A stretch of 64,000 nt of DNA from Sphaerisporangium sp040683095 (GTDB lineage: Bacteria; Actinomycetota; Actinomycetes; Streptosporangiales; Streptosporangiaceae). Shown one piece after another: positions 52,646 through 61,123 of this stretch. A program made the translations under genes and the position numbers. The stretch's first letter is position 1. Each line of letters starts with the position of its first letter. The DNA lies in NCBI RefSeq assembly GCF_040683095.1, contig NZ_JBFBCI010000009.1:1-64000 (forward strand), written 5' to 3'. A model generated the notes under the pieces. That model ran no database searches, was not told the DNA's origin, and worked only from the letters and a program-made list of their open reading frames with translations.

Positions 52646-53518
52646 TCATGAGCCGCTGCGGTAGCAGAGCCACCGCTGCGCGTGGAGCCGCTGCCGCTGC
52701 CGCTCCGCTCTCCGCGGCTCGGGGCAGTTGGCTGCCTGCTCGGCGCGGCGGCGGGCCAGGGCCGTGACGAAGGTGTCGACGGCCGCCTTCCCGGCGGCCG
52801 ACCACTCGGGAAAGGTGCGCTTCGCCCGGCTCTCCGCCTCGGCAGGGGCGAAACCCGCGCCGATGAGCGAGGCCAGCAGGAGGCCGACGTTGAGCCAGGT
52901 CGCTCCCCTGGCGGGCAGCGCCCAGTCCACCAGGATCGCGCCGCCCTCGCCGATCAGGATGTTGCCCGCGTTCAGGTCCGAGTGGACGAGCCGGTCGCCG
53001 GTCAGCAGGCCGAGGTCCAGGTCGCCGCCGAACCGCGCCCACCGCTCCTCGACCGCAACCGAGGCGGACGTGTCGTGCTTGGCGACGCCGAGCAGCCGCC
53101 GCAGCACCCGCGCCAGCGCGTCCAGGTCGGGCGTGCCGGGCGACAGGTTCGCGTGCCGACCGTCCACGCGCTCGAACAGCAGGAACTCCCAGCCCCTGGC
53201 AGTACCGTGGTGCAGCAGCCGGGGGGAGACCCTCAGGACGCTCGGCGCGATGCGCGCCTCGTTCGCCAGGGTGAACGCGCCCCGGTGCGCCCGCGGCATC
53301 GCCTTGACGAACACCTTCCCGCCCGGGACATCGAGCATGGCCGCGAGTTGCGCGTTCCGACCGGCCGACGCGGTGACGGCGGCGTGGACCGGGCCGGTCA
53401 GGGCTTCGACGGCGCGGCGCACCTCGTCGGGTGCGCTGCCCCAGTCCACGCGCCCCGAGCCCGAAGGCGCGCAGTGCGCACCCGGGACGCTGCCGGGTAT
53501 GCCGGGCTGCAGCGCCAT
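52646..53518 (-). CDS. APH-fold phosphotransferase
   Basis: A 290-residue kinase-fold protein. VFVKAMPRAHRGAF gives the ATP-lysine strand, LVHSDLNAGNILIGEGGAILVDWALP the catalytic loop (HSDLNxxN) and the Mg-binding Asp. The N-terminal GRNAQLAAML suggests the glycine-loop region. Start chosen at ATG 53518 with AAGGGG six bases upstream; a GTG at 53524 is an alternative. The 158-bp gap after it (52488-52645) holds no gene. Substrate unknown; second of three kinases in this operon. Confidence 0.8.
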   Translation of the reverse strand: MALQPGIPGSVPGAHCAPSGSGRVDWGSAPDEVRRAVEALTGPVHAAVTASAGRNAQLAAMLDVPGGKVFVKAMPRAHRGAFTLANEARIAPSVLRVSPRLLHHGTARGWEFLLFERVDGRHANLSPGTPDLDALARVLRRLLGVAKHDTSASVAVEERWARFGGDLDLGLLTGDRLVHSDLNAGNILIGEGGAILVDWALPARGATWLNVGLLLASLIGAGFAPAEAESRAKRTFPEWSAAGKAAVDTFVTALARRRAEQAANCPEPRRAERQRQRLHAQRWLCYRSGS

Positions 53519-53630
53519 GGCCACCCCCTTCGTGGACTTAGCGGGACGGATCGGCGGTGGCGCAACGGCGCGCCGGGCCGTGAGGTGCGGTGTGGCGGGC
53601 GGCAGCCGACTGCGTCGCCCGCCCGCGCGG

Positions 53631-54440
53631 CTACGGGTACTCCTGCATCATCCGGTCGAGGATCAGGTGGCCACGCTCGACCAGGTCCACCCGTTCCTTG
53701 ACGAGGCCGGAGTTCAGGTAGGAGACGCCGAGCCTCGTGGTCAGCAACCGCAGCAGCCGCTCCTCCGTGTCCGACAGCGGCCGGCCGTACCCGGTGAAGT
53801 AGGCCGCCTTGAGGTCCGGGCGCGTGGCCCAGACCGCGCCGCACAACCACACGAAATCTTCGACGGCGTTGCCGTGGTGGGCCATCCCGAAGTCGATCAG
53901 CCCGTGGTGGCCGCTCTCGGCGTCCCACATCCAGTTGCGGGTGGAGTAGTCGCCGTGCTGGTAGACCAGCGGCAGTTGCTCGGCCAGCTCCGGCAGCTCA
54001 CGGGACGCGGCCTCCACCAGGGCGCGCTGCTCGGCGTTGAGGCGCTCGGCGGTGCTCTCCAGGCAAGCGGCGGCCTCGCGGGCCTGCTCCCGCATCCCCG
54101 CGCGGACGGCCTGGCGGTCCTGCTCCGTGCCCGGGTCGGACTGGTCGTGCCAGCGGCGCAGCAGGCGGCCCGCGAGCCCGTGCACGCGCAGTTCCACTTC
54201 CTTCTCCAGGGGCAGGCCCCGGACGACCTCTCCCGGCAGCGGCGAGCTCATGATCGCCTTCAGGTAGGGGTCCGTGGCCAGGAGCCGGGGCGCCTCCTGG
54301 CAGGCCAGGATCCGTGCGGCGTAGGCGTAGCCGACGACCTCGCGGTCGTAGTCGGTCTCGGTCGGGCTGAGCTTCACGAAGGCCGCGGTCGGGCCGGCGG
54401 TCACGCACCAGACCCGGGAGCTGCCCCGGGGCCAGGACAC
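53631..54440 (-). CDS. APH-fold phosphotransferase
   Basis: A 269-residue kinase-fold protein with YQHGDYSTRNWMWD (catalytic HGD-x4-N) and LIDFGMAHHGNAVEDFVWL (Mg-binding D-F-G). The N-terminus is short: from the GTG at 54440 the ATP-binding lobe starts at GSSRVWCVTAGPTAAFVKLS, so a few residues may be missing or the true start lies in the overlapping end of the lyase gene, as the frame stays open slightly upstream without a start codon. Eleven bases after the lyase stop. Third kinase of the operon. Confidence 0.78.
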   Translation of the reverse strand: MSWPRGSSRVWCVTAGPTAAFVKLSPTETDYDREVVGYAYAARILACQEAPRLLATDPYLKAIMSSPLPGEVVRGLPLEKEVELRVHGLAGRLLRRWHDQSDPGTEQDRQAVRAGMREQAREAAACLESTAERLNAEQRALVEAASRELPELAEQLPLVYQHGDYSTRNWMWDAESGHHGLIDFGMAHHGNAVEDFVWLCGAVWATRPDLKAAYFTGYGRPLSDTEERLLRLLTTRLGVSYLNSGLVKERVDLVERGHLILDRMMQEYP

Positions 54441-54450
54441 ATCCGTGACC

Positions 54451-55362
54451 TCATCCAGGCCGGGCAGGTTGCTGGCGACCCACAGCGGGCCCCTGGCCCG
54501 CTCGGGCGGTCAGGGCGCGGGCGGCGGCGACGATGGGCGGGCCCACCATGGCGCCGCCGATGGTGGTGATCGCACCGTCGGCGGCGTCGGCGGCGCTGAT
54601 GACGGCGCGTGCGGCGTCCAGGTCGCCTTGGCTCGGCCGGAACGCCGCCTGGATCACGGGAAGCTGTGCGGGGTGGATGGCGACCTTGCCGACGAATCCG
54701 AGTTCCGCGGCCTCCTCGGCCTCCCGCCGCAGCCCGTCCAGGTCGGGCAGGCTGAAGTAGGGGGAGTCGACTGCGGGTAGGCCGGCCGTGGCTGCCGCAG
54801 CGGCGAGCATCGCCCGCGGGTACCACATGGCCCTGCTCGTGATCTTGCAGCCTGCCTCGGCGGCATAGTCGGCGGCCCCGAACACCACCCCGGCGAGTCG
54901 CGGGGCACGCAGGATGCCGGTCAGGTTCTGAAGCGCCCGCGGCGATTCGATCAGAGCCCAGACTTCGGACGGCGCCGTGGATTCGCCCGTGATCCGCGAG
55001 ACGAGTTCGACGTCGCGGGCGGACTCCACCTTCGGAACCAGCAGCAAGGCCGGCCACAGGCTGTGCTCCGCCAGCCCGGTGAGGTCCTCCAGACCGTGGA
55101 GGGTGTCCGGGGCGTTCACCCGCACGCCCACGATGGCCGAGGACCTGTTCTCGGCCTGGCCGACGCGGCGCAGGAAGCGGAGCACGTCGGTGCGGGCCTC
55201 GTCCTTGAGCGGCCGGGGCACCGAGTCCTCCAGATCCAGCAGGGCGACATCAGCACCTGAGTCGGCCGCCGTCGCGAACCGGCCGGGAGACGCCCCGGGC
55301 GTGACCAGCCAGCTGCTGCGACCAAGGCCGAGTCTGTCGCGTAGAGGTTGTACCTGGGACAT
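54451..55362 (-). CDS. CitE-like HpcH/HpaI aldolase (CoA-ester lyase family)
   Basis: A 303-residue TIM-barrel lyase. RSSWLVTPGASPGRFATAAD, GADVALLDLEDSVP (Mg-binding Asp/Glu), VGVRVNAPDTLHGLEDL, VPKVESARDVELV (metal-binding Glu) and LIESPRALQNLTGI are the family blocks. It may cleave or form a beta-hydroxyacyl-CoA or act on a free acid, as CitE homologues do. ATG at 55362 with GGAGG seven bases upstream. First gene of the nine-gene minus-strand operon; the 281-bp gap before the divergent SDR gene contains its promoter. Confidence 0.88.
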   Translation of the reverse strand: MSQVQPLRDRLGLGRSSWLVTPGASPGRFATAADSGADVALLDLEDSVPRPLKDEARTDVLRFLRRVGQAENRSSAIVGVRVNAPDTLHGLEDLTGLAEHSLWPALLLVPKVESARDVELVSRITGESTAPSEVWALIESPRALQNLTGILRAPRLAGVVFGAADYAAEAGCKITSRAMWYPRAMLAAAAATAGLPAVDSPYFSLPDLDGLRREAEEAAELGFVGKVAIHPAQLPVIQAAFRPSQGDLDAARAVISAADAADGAITTIGGAMVGPPIVAAARALTARAGQGPAVGRQQPARPG

Positions 55363-55643
55363 TGGGGTGCCTCCGGGTAGGGAGAGGAGCGCTGGGTCGC
55401 CGGCTCTCGCTCGATTCACGGTGGGGCCATCGGCACCGGGCTCGGCCGTGCAGCGCGGGCCAGACGGGCGTTCAGGATTCGTGCCGTCCCGAGCTCGCAG
55501 GATCGTGGCCGGCTGAGCGCTGGCTGAACGAGGCCACGGGGCGGGTACGTCCCAAGAGAACCGCGACCACAACGCGATAAGAAGGGGGCACAGAGGTTGG
55601 TTTCGGCCACACGGGTTGGCATGGTTGGCGGGAGGTTGCACAG

Positions 55644-56472
55644 ATGGCGGACTCCGAGGACGGCCGCACGCAGGCGGCGACAGGGCGGTTCGCAGGGCGA
55701 CGCATCGTGGTGACGGGCGGCTCAAGGGGGCTGGGCGAGCACGTCGTTCGCCTGCTGCTGTCGGAGGGTGCCAGCGTCGCGACGTGCGGACGGCAGGCCG
55801 AGCAGCTGGAGACTCTGCGCCGCTCGGTCGGCGCGCCCGATGCGCTGTTCACTCAGCCGCTTGATGTCGCGGCCCCGGAGCTTCTTGAGCAGTTCGTGGA
55901 CCGGGCCGCCGCCGAGTTCGGCGGTCTGGATGGTGCTGTCGCCTGCGCAGGAGGTGCACGAGGTCGCGGAATCAGCGACGCCACGGTGCAGGACTGGGCG
56001 GACACCTGGGCGCTGAACGCCGGGCACCTGGGCGCTGAACGCCGGGCACTTCGCTCGCCTCACCGCGGCCAGCACCCCGCACCTGCAAGCAGCTGGTGGC
56101 GGTGCGATCGTCGTGGTGTCGTCGATCTCGGGCTGGAAGCCGAGTCCCCAGGCTCAGTACGGAGCAGCGAAGGCCGCCCAGCTTCACATGGTCTCCTCCT
56201 TGGCCCGCGAACTGGGTGGCTTCGGGTTGCGGGTGAACGCCGTCTCCCCCGGGTCCATGCTGATCCCGGGGAAGCGGTGGGACCGAATGCGCCGAGAGGA
56301 CCCAGCCGCCTTCCAACGCTTCAGCGAGGAGTTCCCGGGACGGGAGCTGGTGCAGCCAGACGAGGTGGCGGATGTGATCGCGTTCTTGCTCTCAGACGAG
56401 TCCCGAGGCGTGACGGGGGTCAATATTCCTGTCGACAAGGGGCAGAACGCTCCGACCCCGCAGGGATACTGA
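55644..56472 (+). pseudogene. SDR-family oxidoreductase, frameshifted by a 22-bp tandem duplication
   Basis: The gene encodes a classical short-chain dehydrogenase: IVVTGGSRGLGEHVVRLLLS (TG-x3-G-x-G), later VVVSSISGWKPSPQAQYGAAK with the catalytic Ser and Tyr-x3-Lys, and NAVSPGSML. At 56003-56046 a 22-bp unit is repeated exactly, which puts everything after it out of frame. Removing one copy gives an uninterrupted 268-residue protein ending at 56472. ATG at 55644 with GGGAGG upstream. As it stands only an N-terminal fragment (about 125 native residues) is made. Slipped-strand deletion could restore it. Confidence 0.9.
56003..56046 (+). repeat. Exact 22-bp tandem duplication inside the SDR gene
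   Basis: Units 56003-56024 and 56025-56046 are identical, beginning CACCTGGGCG and ending GAACGCCGGG. After the second unit the next bases (CAC) repeat the unit start. 22 is not a multiple of three, so the duplication alone explains the frameshift. Confidence 0.95.
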
Positions 56473-56480
56473 CGGTCTGC

Positions 56481-57866
56481 TCACGCGACTGAGGCGCCGA
56501 GTATCGGGCGAGCCTTGCGCTCGAACTCTCGCACGATCGGTTCGTTGCGATACGGAGCCAGGCGGGCACGGAAATCGCGCAGGGCCTGGACGGAACGCTC
56601 GCTGTGAACGCCGGCCAGTAGCTCCAGGGCTGTGCTCGCGGTGTCGACCGCCTCGTCGAGCCGCCTCTGCTGGAGGTAGGAGGTTGCGAGCACCGAGCGG
56701 CTGATCGCCTGGCGGCGGCGGTCCCAGTTGGCGTCCACGGAGGCTGCGGCGAGCTGCTCGGCCTGGGCCGCCTCGTCGAGGTCGCGGTGTACGAGGGCCG
56801 CCTCCGCCTCCAGGTAGTGGTGGTCGAGGAAGTGCACCCACGGCGACTCCTCGTCCGGCCCTCGGCTCGCATCCAGCGCTTCGCCGGCCGCAACCAGAGA
56901 GGACGTTGCCTGCTGGGAGTCGCCGAGTACGGCGTACCCGCGGGCGGCCATGGCGTGCAGACGCATGAGCCCGAGAGGACTGCCCGCCCTCTGCGCCGTC
57001 GCGACGCCGGCGCGGGCGAGAGCGACGCCTTCGGACGGGTTGCCGAGGCTGGTGGCCAGGTGCGACATGCCTGCCAGGATCTGCCCTCCAAGAACGCGGT
57101 CGCCGCCCTCGGCACACAGCCGCAGCGCCTGGATCATGTACCGCTCTGCAAGGCCGTAGTCCGCTGTGTCGTACGAGCACCAGCCGGCCATCGCCGCCAG
57201 CTTGGCGGCGTAGGTGCAGAGGAGTCGGCGCTGCTGCGGTGGCACGGTGCGCTGCTGGAGCATGGGGGTGAGCTGGGTGCTCAGGTAGTGCACGATGCTT
57301 GCCCGGACCCCGCCACCGCCGAAGCGATTGTCCATCAGATCGAACATCTCGATCATGGCTTCGACCTGGTCGACGGGTCCGCCTCCTGCGACAGCAGCGA
57401 GGCGGGGTGCGTGCTCGTCTTCGAGCAGCCAGAGGAGCCACCGCCGTTGCGGGTCCATCAGAGCGCTCGCGACGAACGGAACCGCCCCCAGCAGGCTGCG
57501 GCGGGAGATGTCCGTGGAGCCCAGTTCCGCGAGCGTGTGCAGCGTTTCACCCACGTCTTCACGGTACGTCAGTGCGCGTGCTACAACGGGACGCTGGGCT
57601 TGCTCGGCGAATCCGAGGTCCGCCGGGGTGACAGGGCGGCCTAAGAAGCCGGACTTGGCTTCGGCGATGTACTGCGGCGACCGCCCCTTGGGCGTCATTC
57701 CCTGCAGCCAACGGGTCACCGACGCCTTGTCGTAGCGCGTCACGTCGCCTTGCGCCAGACCGAGTTGGTTGACTTTGCGCGCCAACGCCGCGTGCGAGCA
57801 GCCAGCTTCATTGACAAGAGCGGCCAGCGCGGCGTTACCCTCGCCGGCCCCCTTCGCACCACCCAT
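56481..57866 (-). CDS. XRE/TPR-type regulator (NsdA-like)
   Basis: A 461-residue regulator with an N-terminal helix-turn-helix-like segment (ALAALVNEAGCSHAALARKV, then VTRYDKASVTRWLQGMTPKG) and a long helical C-terminal part with tetratricopeptide-like repeats. Such proteins in streptomycetes and relatives (NsdA and homologues) repress sporulation and secondary metabolism. Divergent from the radical SAM operon at 58073 with 206 bp between; the region has direct repeats (57927-57957) that may be its operators. ATG at 57866. It converges with the SDR pseudogene (8 bp apart). Confidence 0.85.
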   Translation of the reverse strand: MGGAKGAGEGNAALAALVNEAGCSHAALARKVNQLGLAQGDVTRYDKASVTRWLQGMTPKGRSPQYIAEAKSGFLGRPVTPADLGFAEQAQRPVVARALTYREDVGETLHTLAELGSTDISRRSLLGAVPFVASALMDPQRRWLLWLLEDEHAPRLAAVAGGGPVDQVEAMIEMFDLMDNRFGGGGVRASIVHYLSTQLTPMLQQRTVPPQQRRLLCTYAAKLAAMAGWCSYDTADYGLAERYMIQALRLCAEGGDRVLGGQILAGMSHLATSLGNPSEGVALARAGVATAQRAGSPLGLMRLHAMAARGYAVLGDSQQATSSLVAAGEALDASRGPDEESPWVHFLDHHYLEAEAALVHRDLDEAAQAEQLAAASVDANWDRRRQAISRSVLATSYLQQRRLDEAVDTASTALELLAGVHSERSVQALRDFRARLAPYRNEPIVREFERKARPILGASVA

Positions 57867-57926
57867 GCGTGAATGATGCCTTGCCGATCACCCTGCGTCC
57901 CAGCCTTTCGACACACGGATACGGAA

Positions 57927-57957
57927 GAACAACCCCCGTACAACCGAACAACCCCCG
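57927..57957. promoter_or_regulatory. Direct repeats GAACAACCCCCG in divergent promoter region
   Basis: Two exact copies (57927-57938 and 57946-57957) with a 19-bp period between the XRE/TPR regulator and the radical SAM operon. The gap is 206 bp. Spacing of nearly two helical turns puts both on one face of the DNA. Confidence 0.5.
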
Positions 57958-58072
57958 CGCCCCCTCCTCCGGAGGCGCGACAGCACCGAGACTGGGAGGG
58001 CCGTGGGCTGTCGACCTTCCAGCGGTGGTCTGCTGGACCGCCACCGAGGCCCACGGCTGCGGAGGGAGAACC

Positions 58073-59587
58073 ATGCTGGTGATCTTGGACTGCTACACCG
58101 TCGAGCCCAGTGGCCTCGGCGTAGCGCCCTACCTGTCCACCTACGTCCGACACGCCTGGTCGGCGCTCCAGCAGGCCCGCCCTGGGGCGGCCATCCGGTA
58201 CGTGACGATCGACGACGTCCGGTGGTGTCTGGCCGGGGGCCGGCCCACCGTGGAGCCTCCGGAGAGCGACCCGCTCACCTACTCGACAACCGTCAACCGA
58301 GACAACGCGATTCAGCTTCTTCGAGACGCCGAGATCGTGGTCGTGGTCGCCGGAGACGCGGTTCCCTCGGTCCATCTCCACGCGGTCAACGGGTCGTTGG
58401 AGGAGATCGCTCGCGCGCTCGCCTGCGTGCGCGGGCGCCGGTACCTGCTCGGCCCGTTGTCCACGTACGCCTTGAAGGCGCCTGCGGAGTACGCCGGATT
58501 GTTCGACGCCGTCCACACCCACACGGTCACGTCCGGGGACCTCCTCCTGGGCAGTCGCCGGCCTGCGAACTACGACCAGATTCGGCGCGACCGTGATTCG
58601 TTCACCGGCTTGGTCGAGCAGATGCCCTGGCGGCCGATCGCCGAGCTGGAGCTGTACCGCGGTTGCACGCGCCGGAAGTTCTGCGACTTCTGCAACGAGC
58701 CGGCCAAGTCCCCGATCGTCGCCTTCCGCGACGTGGACGACGTCGTTTCCGAGGCGGCCCAGCTCTATGCTGCCGGGGTCCGCAACTTCCGCCTCGGCCA
58801 GCAGACCTGCTTCTTCTCCTACCGCAATCGCGACGAGGAGGCGATCCGGGCCCTGCTGGGCGGCATCCGCGAGCACTGCCCCGACCTCGAAGTGCTGCAC
58901 ATCGACAATGCGGACCCTCTCGCCGTCGCCTCGCCCGTAGGGCTGCGTATCGCCAAACTGGTCGCGGACTACTGCACCGAGGGCAACTGCGCGCCGATGG
59001 GGATCGAGAGCTTCGACCCTGTCGTCATCGACCGCAACAACCTCACCTGCACACCCGAGATCCTCATGCGGGCTGTCGAGCACGTGAACGAAGCGGGCGC
59101 TGCTCGCGGTCCGGGCGGCCTGCCGATGCTCCTGCCGGGTCTGAACCTGATCTACGGTCTTCCCGGGGAGACCCACCGGACCCACGCGGCGAACCTGCGA
59201 TGGCTGGCCGAGATTCTCGACTCCGGCATGCTGTGCCACCGCACAAACGTGCGCCCCGCGAGGGCGTTCCCGGGAACTCCGTTGGCCGCTCTCGGCGAGC
59301 CGGAGCCTCTGCCGTCGTCCGAGCACTTCGACTCGTGGAAGGCGGACATCGACTTCACCTGGGACCAGCCGATGAAGGAACGGGTCTACCCCACCGGCCT
59401 GCGGCTGCCTGGCCTGCACGCGTACTTCATCGGGCAGGGCGGGACGTGGTGGCGTCGGCTCGGCTCCTACTCCATCCAGGTCGTCGAGCGCGGAGCGGCT
59501 GTGCCGCTCGGGACCAGCGCCGATCTCGTGGTCACCGGCCACGCGCCCCGGCTCATCTACGGAGAGCGCATTGCAGCGGCTGCCTGA
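58073..59587 (+). CDS. Radical SAM protein with CX5CX2C motif
   Basis: A 504-residue protein. An N-terminal alpha/beta domain (about 1-185, resembling a B12-binding-type Rossmann fold without an obvious cobalamin DxHxxG) precedes a radical SAM domain with the iron-sulfur ligands Cys198, Cys204 and Cys207 in ELYRGCTRRKFCDFCNEP. The spacing CX5CX2C departs from the standard CX3CX2C. LNLIYGLPGETHRTHAANLR is the later SAM-binding/GXIXGXXE-like block. The pattern recalls archaeal radical SAM proteins of unknown function. ATG at 58073 with GGAGGGAG upstream. First gene of the nucleotide-related operon. Chemistry unknown. Confidence 0.8.
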   Translation: MLVILDCYTVEPSGLGVAPYLSTYVRHAWSALQQARPGAAIRYVTIDDVRWCLAGGRPTVEPPESDPLTYSTTVNRDNAIQLLRDAEIVVVVAGDAVPSVHLHAVNGSLEEIARALACVRGRRYLLGPLSTYALKAPAEYAGLFDAVHTHTVTSGDLLLGSRRPANYDQIRRDRDSFTGLVEQMPWRPIAELELYRGCTRRKFCDFCNEPAKSPIVAFRDVDDVVSEAAQLYAAGVRNFRLGQQTCFFSYRNRDEEAIRALLGGIREHCPDLEVLHIDNADPLAVASPVGLRIAKLVADYCTEGNCAPMGIESFDPVVIDRNNLTCTPEILMRAVEHVNEAGAARGPGGLPMLLPGLNLIYGLPGETHRTHAANLRWLAEILDSGMLCHRTNVRPARAFPGTPLAALGEPEPLPSSEHFDSWKADIDFTWDQPMKERVYPTGLRLPGLHAYFIGQGGTWWRRLGSYSIQVVERGAAVPLGTSADLVVTGHAPRLIYGERIAAAA

Positions 59588-60281
59588 CGGATCGCTCGCG
59601 GCCCTAGCAGCCATGGATGAGGCAGCCGTACGGACCACCCGGGTCGGGCTGCTGCTGCCCTGGGCGAACGTGGCGGTCGAGACCGAGCTGCCGCGCCTGG
59701 GCCTGCGGAGGACGGTCTTCCACCACGCCCGCCTGGTGCCCGCGTCCAGGACGACCGCGGTCGATGAGTCCTTCTGGCACGGCCTACGCGAAGCGTCAGC
59801 GCAGGCTTTGGACTCGCTGTCCCACCTCGCGCTGGACACGGTGCTCCTGGCCTGCACGTCGGCAGGCTTCACTGGCGGGCCGTCCTTGCCCACCGGCGTG
59901 TTCACGGCGTTCGACGCGCTGCTCGACGCGCTGGGCGCCCAGGGTCTGGCGCGGGTGGTGCTCGTCACCCCGTATCCCGCAGCGGTCACCGAAACGGAGG
60001 CTGCCGCGCTGGCCGAGGCCGGCGTCGAAGTCCTGGCTCACGCGAGCCTTGGACTGGGCGACGGGTACCCGCAGGTCACGCCCGACCGGATCCTGTCGCT
60101 GGTGGACCAGCTCCCGGTGCAAGCGGTCAAGGACGCCGAGGCGGTGGTGCTGTCCTGCACCGGCTGGCACACCCTCCCAGTGGTCACCGAGCTGGAGCAC
60201 CACCTTCGGAAGCCCGTTTTCTCCTCCAACCTCGCCATGGCGCTCCTGGCCGCCCGCGTCTGTGCGGGAGCCAAACCATGA
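59571..60281 (+). CDS. Asp/Glu racemase/maleate isomerase-like protein
   Basis: A 236-residue protein of the aspartate/glutamate racemase superfamily (maleate cis-trans isomerase/arylmalonate decarboxylase branch). VGLLLPWANVAVETELPRLG at the N-terminus, Cys95 in LLACTSAGFTGG and Cys196 in VLSCTGWHTLPVV are the two candidate catalytic cysteines. The TTG at 59571 with GGAGAG just upstream overlaps the radical SAM gene; an ATG at 59613 lacks a ribosome-binding site. Its stop overlaps the next start as ATGA (60278-60281). Substrate unknown. Confidence 0.82.
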   Translation: MQRLPDGSLAALAAMDEAAVRTTRVGLLLPWANVAVETELPRLGLRRTVFHHARLVPASRTTAVDESFWHGLREASAQALDSLSHLALDTVLLACTSAGFTGGPSLPTGVFTAFDALLDALGAQGLARVVLVTPYPAAVTETEAAALAEAGVEVLAHASLGLGDGYPQVTPDRILSLVDQLPVQAVKDAEAVVLSCTGWHTLPVVTELEHHLRKPVFSSNLAMALLAARVCAGAKP

Positions 60282-61123
60282 CCTCCGATCGCACGACGGT
60301 GACGGCCCTGGAGATCGGCCGGGTGCACCGGCTCGTCGCCCGCGCCGCAGGCCTACCGGACGTCCAGACCGAGGTCGAGGCCAACCACGACGAGAACCGG
60401 TGGTGGCCGACGTCGATCACCGACCCGCGGGTTCGCATGCTCGCCGCAGGCTGGTCCACCCGGGTCTCCTATCGGATGGTCGAGACCTACGCGCAGGTGA
60501 TCCGGTCGGCGGAGGCACAAGGCTTCGACAAGCTGCTCGCCGAGACGGACGCCGAACTCGCCAAGCTGGTGCGCCCCCTCGGCTTGCCCAAGACCAGGAT
60601 CGACTACCTGCGCTCCCTCGCCGAGCTGCTCCGGAGCTGGGACAAGGAGGGCATCGACCCCACGTCGCCGTCAGCGAGTAGCGACGAGCTGATCCGCGAC
60701 TTCGCCGGGCGCGTCCGTGGAGCCTCGTACAAGGTGGCCCAGTGCGCGCTGGTCACCGCCCGCGGCTACCACTGCGGAATCATCCCGGTGGACTCCGGCA
60801 TGGTCACCGAACTAGCCCCCGCGCTGGGCATAGCCCTCCCATCAGGAGCGGTGGCCCATGAACGCATGCGCCACGTCCTGGAGGCCGCCGTTCACGCTCG
60901 CGCAACCGACATCCGGTCTCTGGTCGCTGAGCACGAGCACAAGGTGGCCATTCCGAACGACGCGGCACCCACCTGGTGGGTGCACCTCGTCCTGATCTAC
61001 TTCAAGCGCCTGTACCTCAACGGCCCGTCTCCGCGGCTCTGCCGCAACCGGCCGCTCTGCACCAAGGCCGTCGACTGCACCCACCGCAGCCGCCGAACGC
61101 GGGCCGCCGGGAGGAGAACGTGA
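60278..61123 (+). CDS. HhH-GPD (endonuclease III-like) fold protein
   Basis: A 281-residue protein resembling endonuclease III-type DNA glycosylases. In FAGRVRGASYKVAQCALVTA the helix-hairpin-helix lysine aligns as Lys152, and IPVDSGMVTELAPALGI gives Asp172, matching the catalytic Lys/Asp pair (18-20 residues apart as in EndoIII). At the C-terminus LCRNRPLCTKAVDC offers Cys255, Cys261 and Cys267, only three of the four ligands of an EndoIII iron-sulfur cluster. The N-terminal 90 residues are unlike EndoIII. Overlaps both neighbours (ATGA, GTGA), so its product belongs to the same pathway. May act on DNA or on free nucleosides. Confidence 0.65.
   Translation: MTSDRTTVTALEIGRVHRLVARAAGLPDVQTEVEANHDENRWWPTSITDPRVRMLAAGWSTRVSYRMVETYAQVIRSAEAQGFDKLLAETDAELAKLVRPLGLPKTRIDYLRSLAELLRSWDKEGIDPTSPSASSDELIRDFAGRVRGASYKVAQCALVTARGYHCGIIPVDSGMVTELAPALGIALPSGAVAHERMRHVLEAAVHARATDIRSLVAEHEHKVAIPNDAAPTWWVHLVLIYFKRLYLNGPSPRLCRNRPLCTKAVDCTHRSRRTRAAGRRT

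Noticed and set aside
52540..52660. SAM-I-like fragments (GGCGACC and GGTGCC with CATGAGCC) before the Ldh-family gene
   Set aside because: Order is loosely right, but the K-turn, the P1 stem and exact GGCAACC are missing and part lies in the preceding coding sequence.
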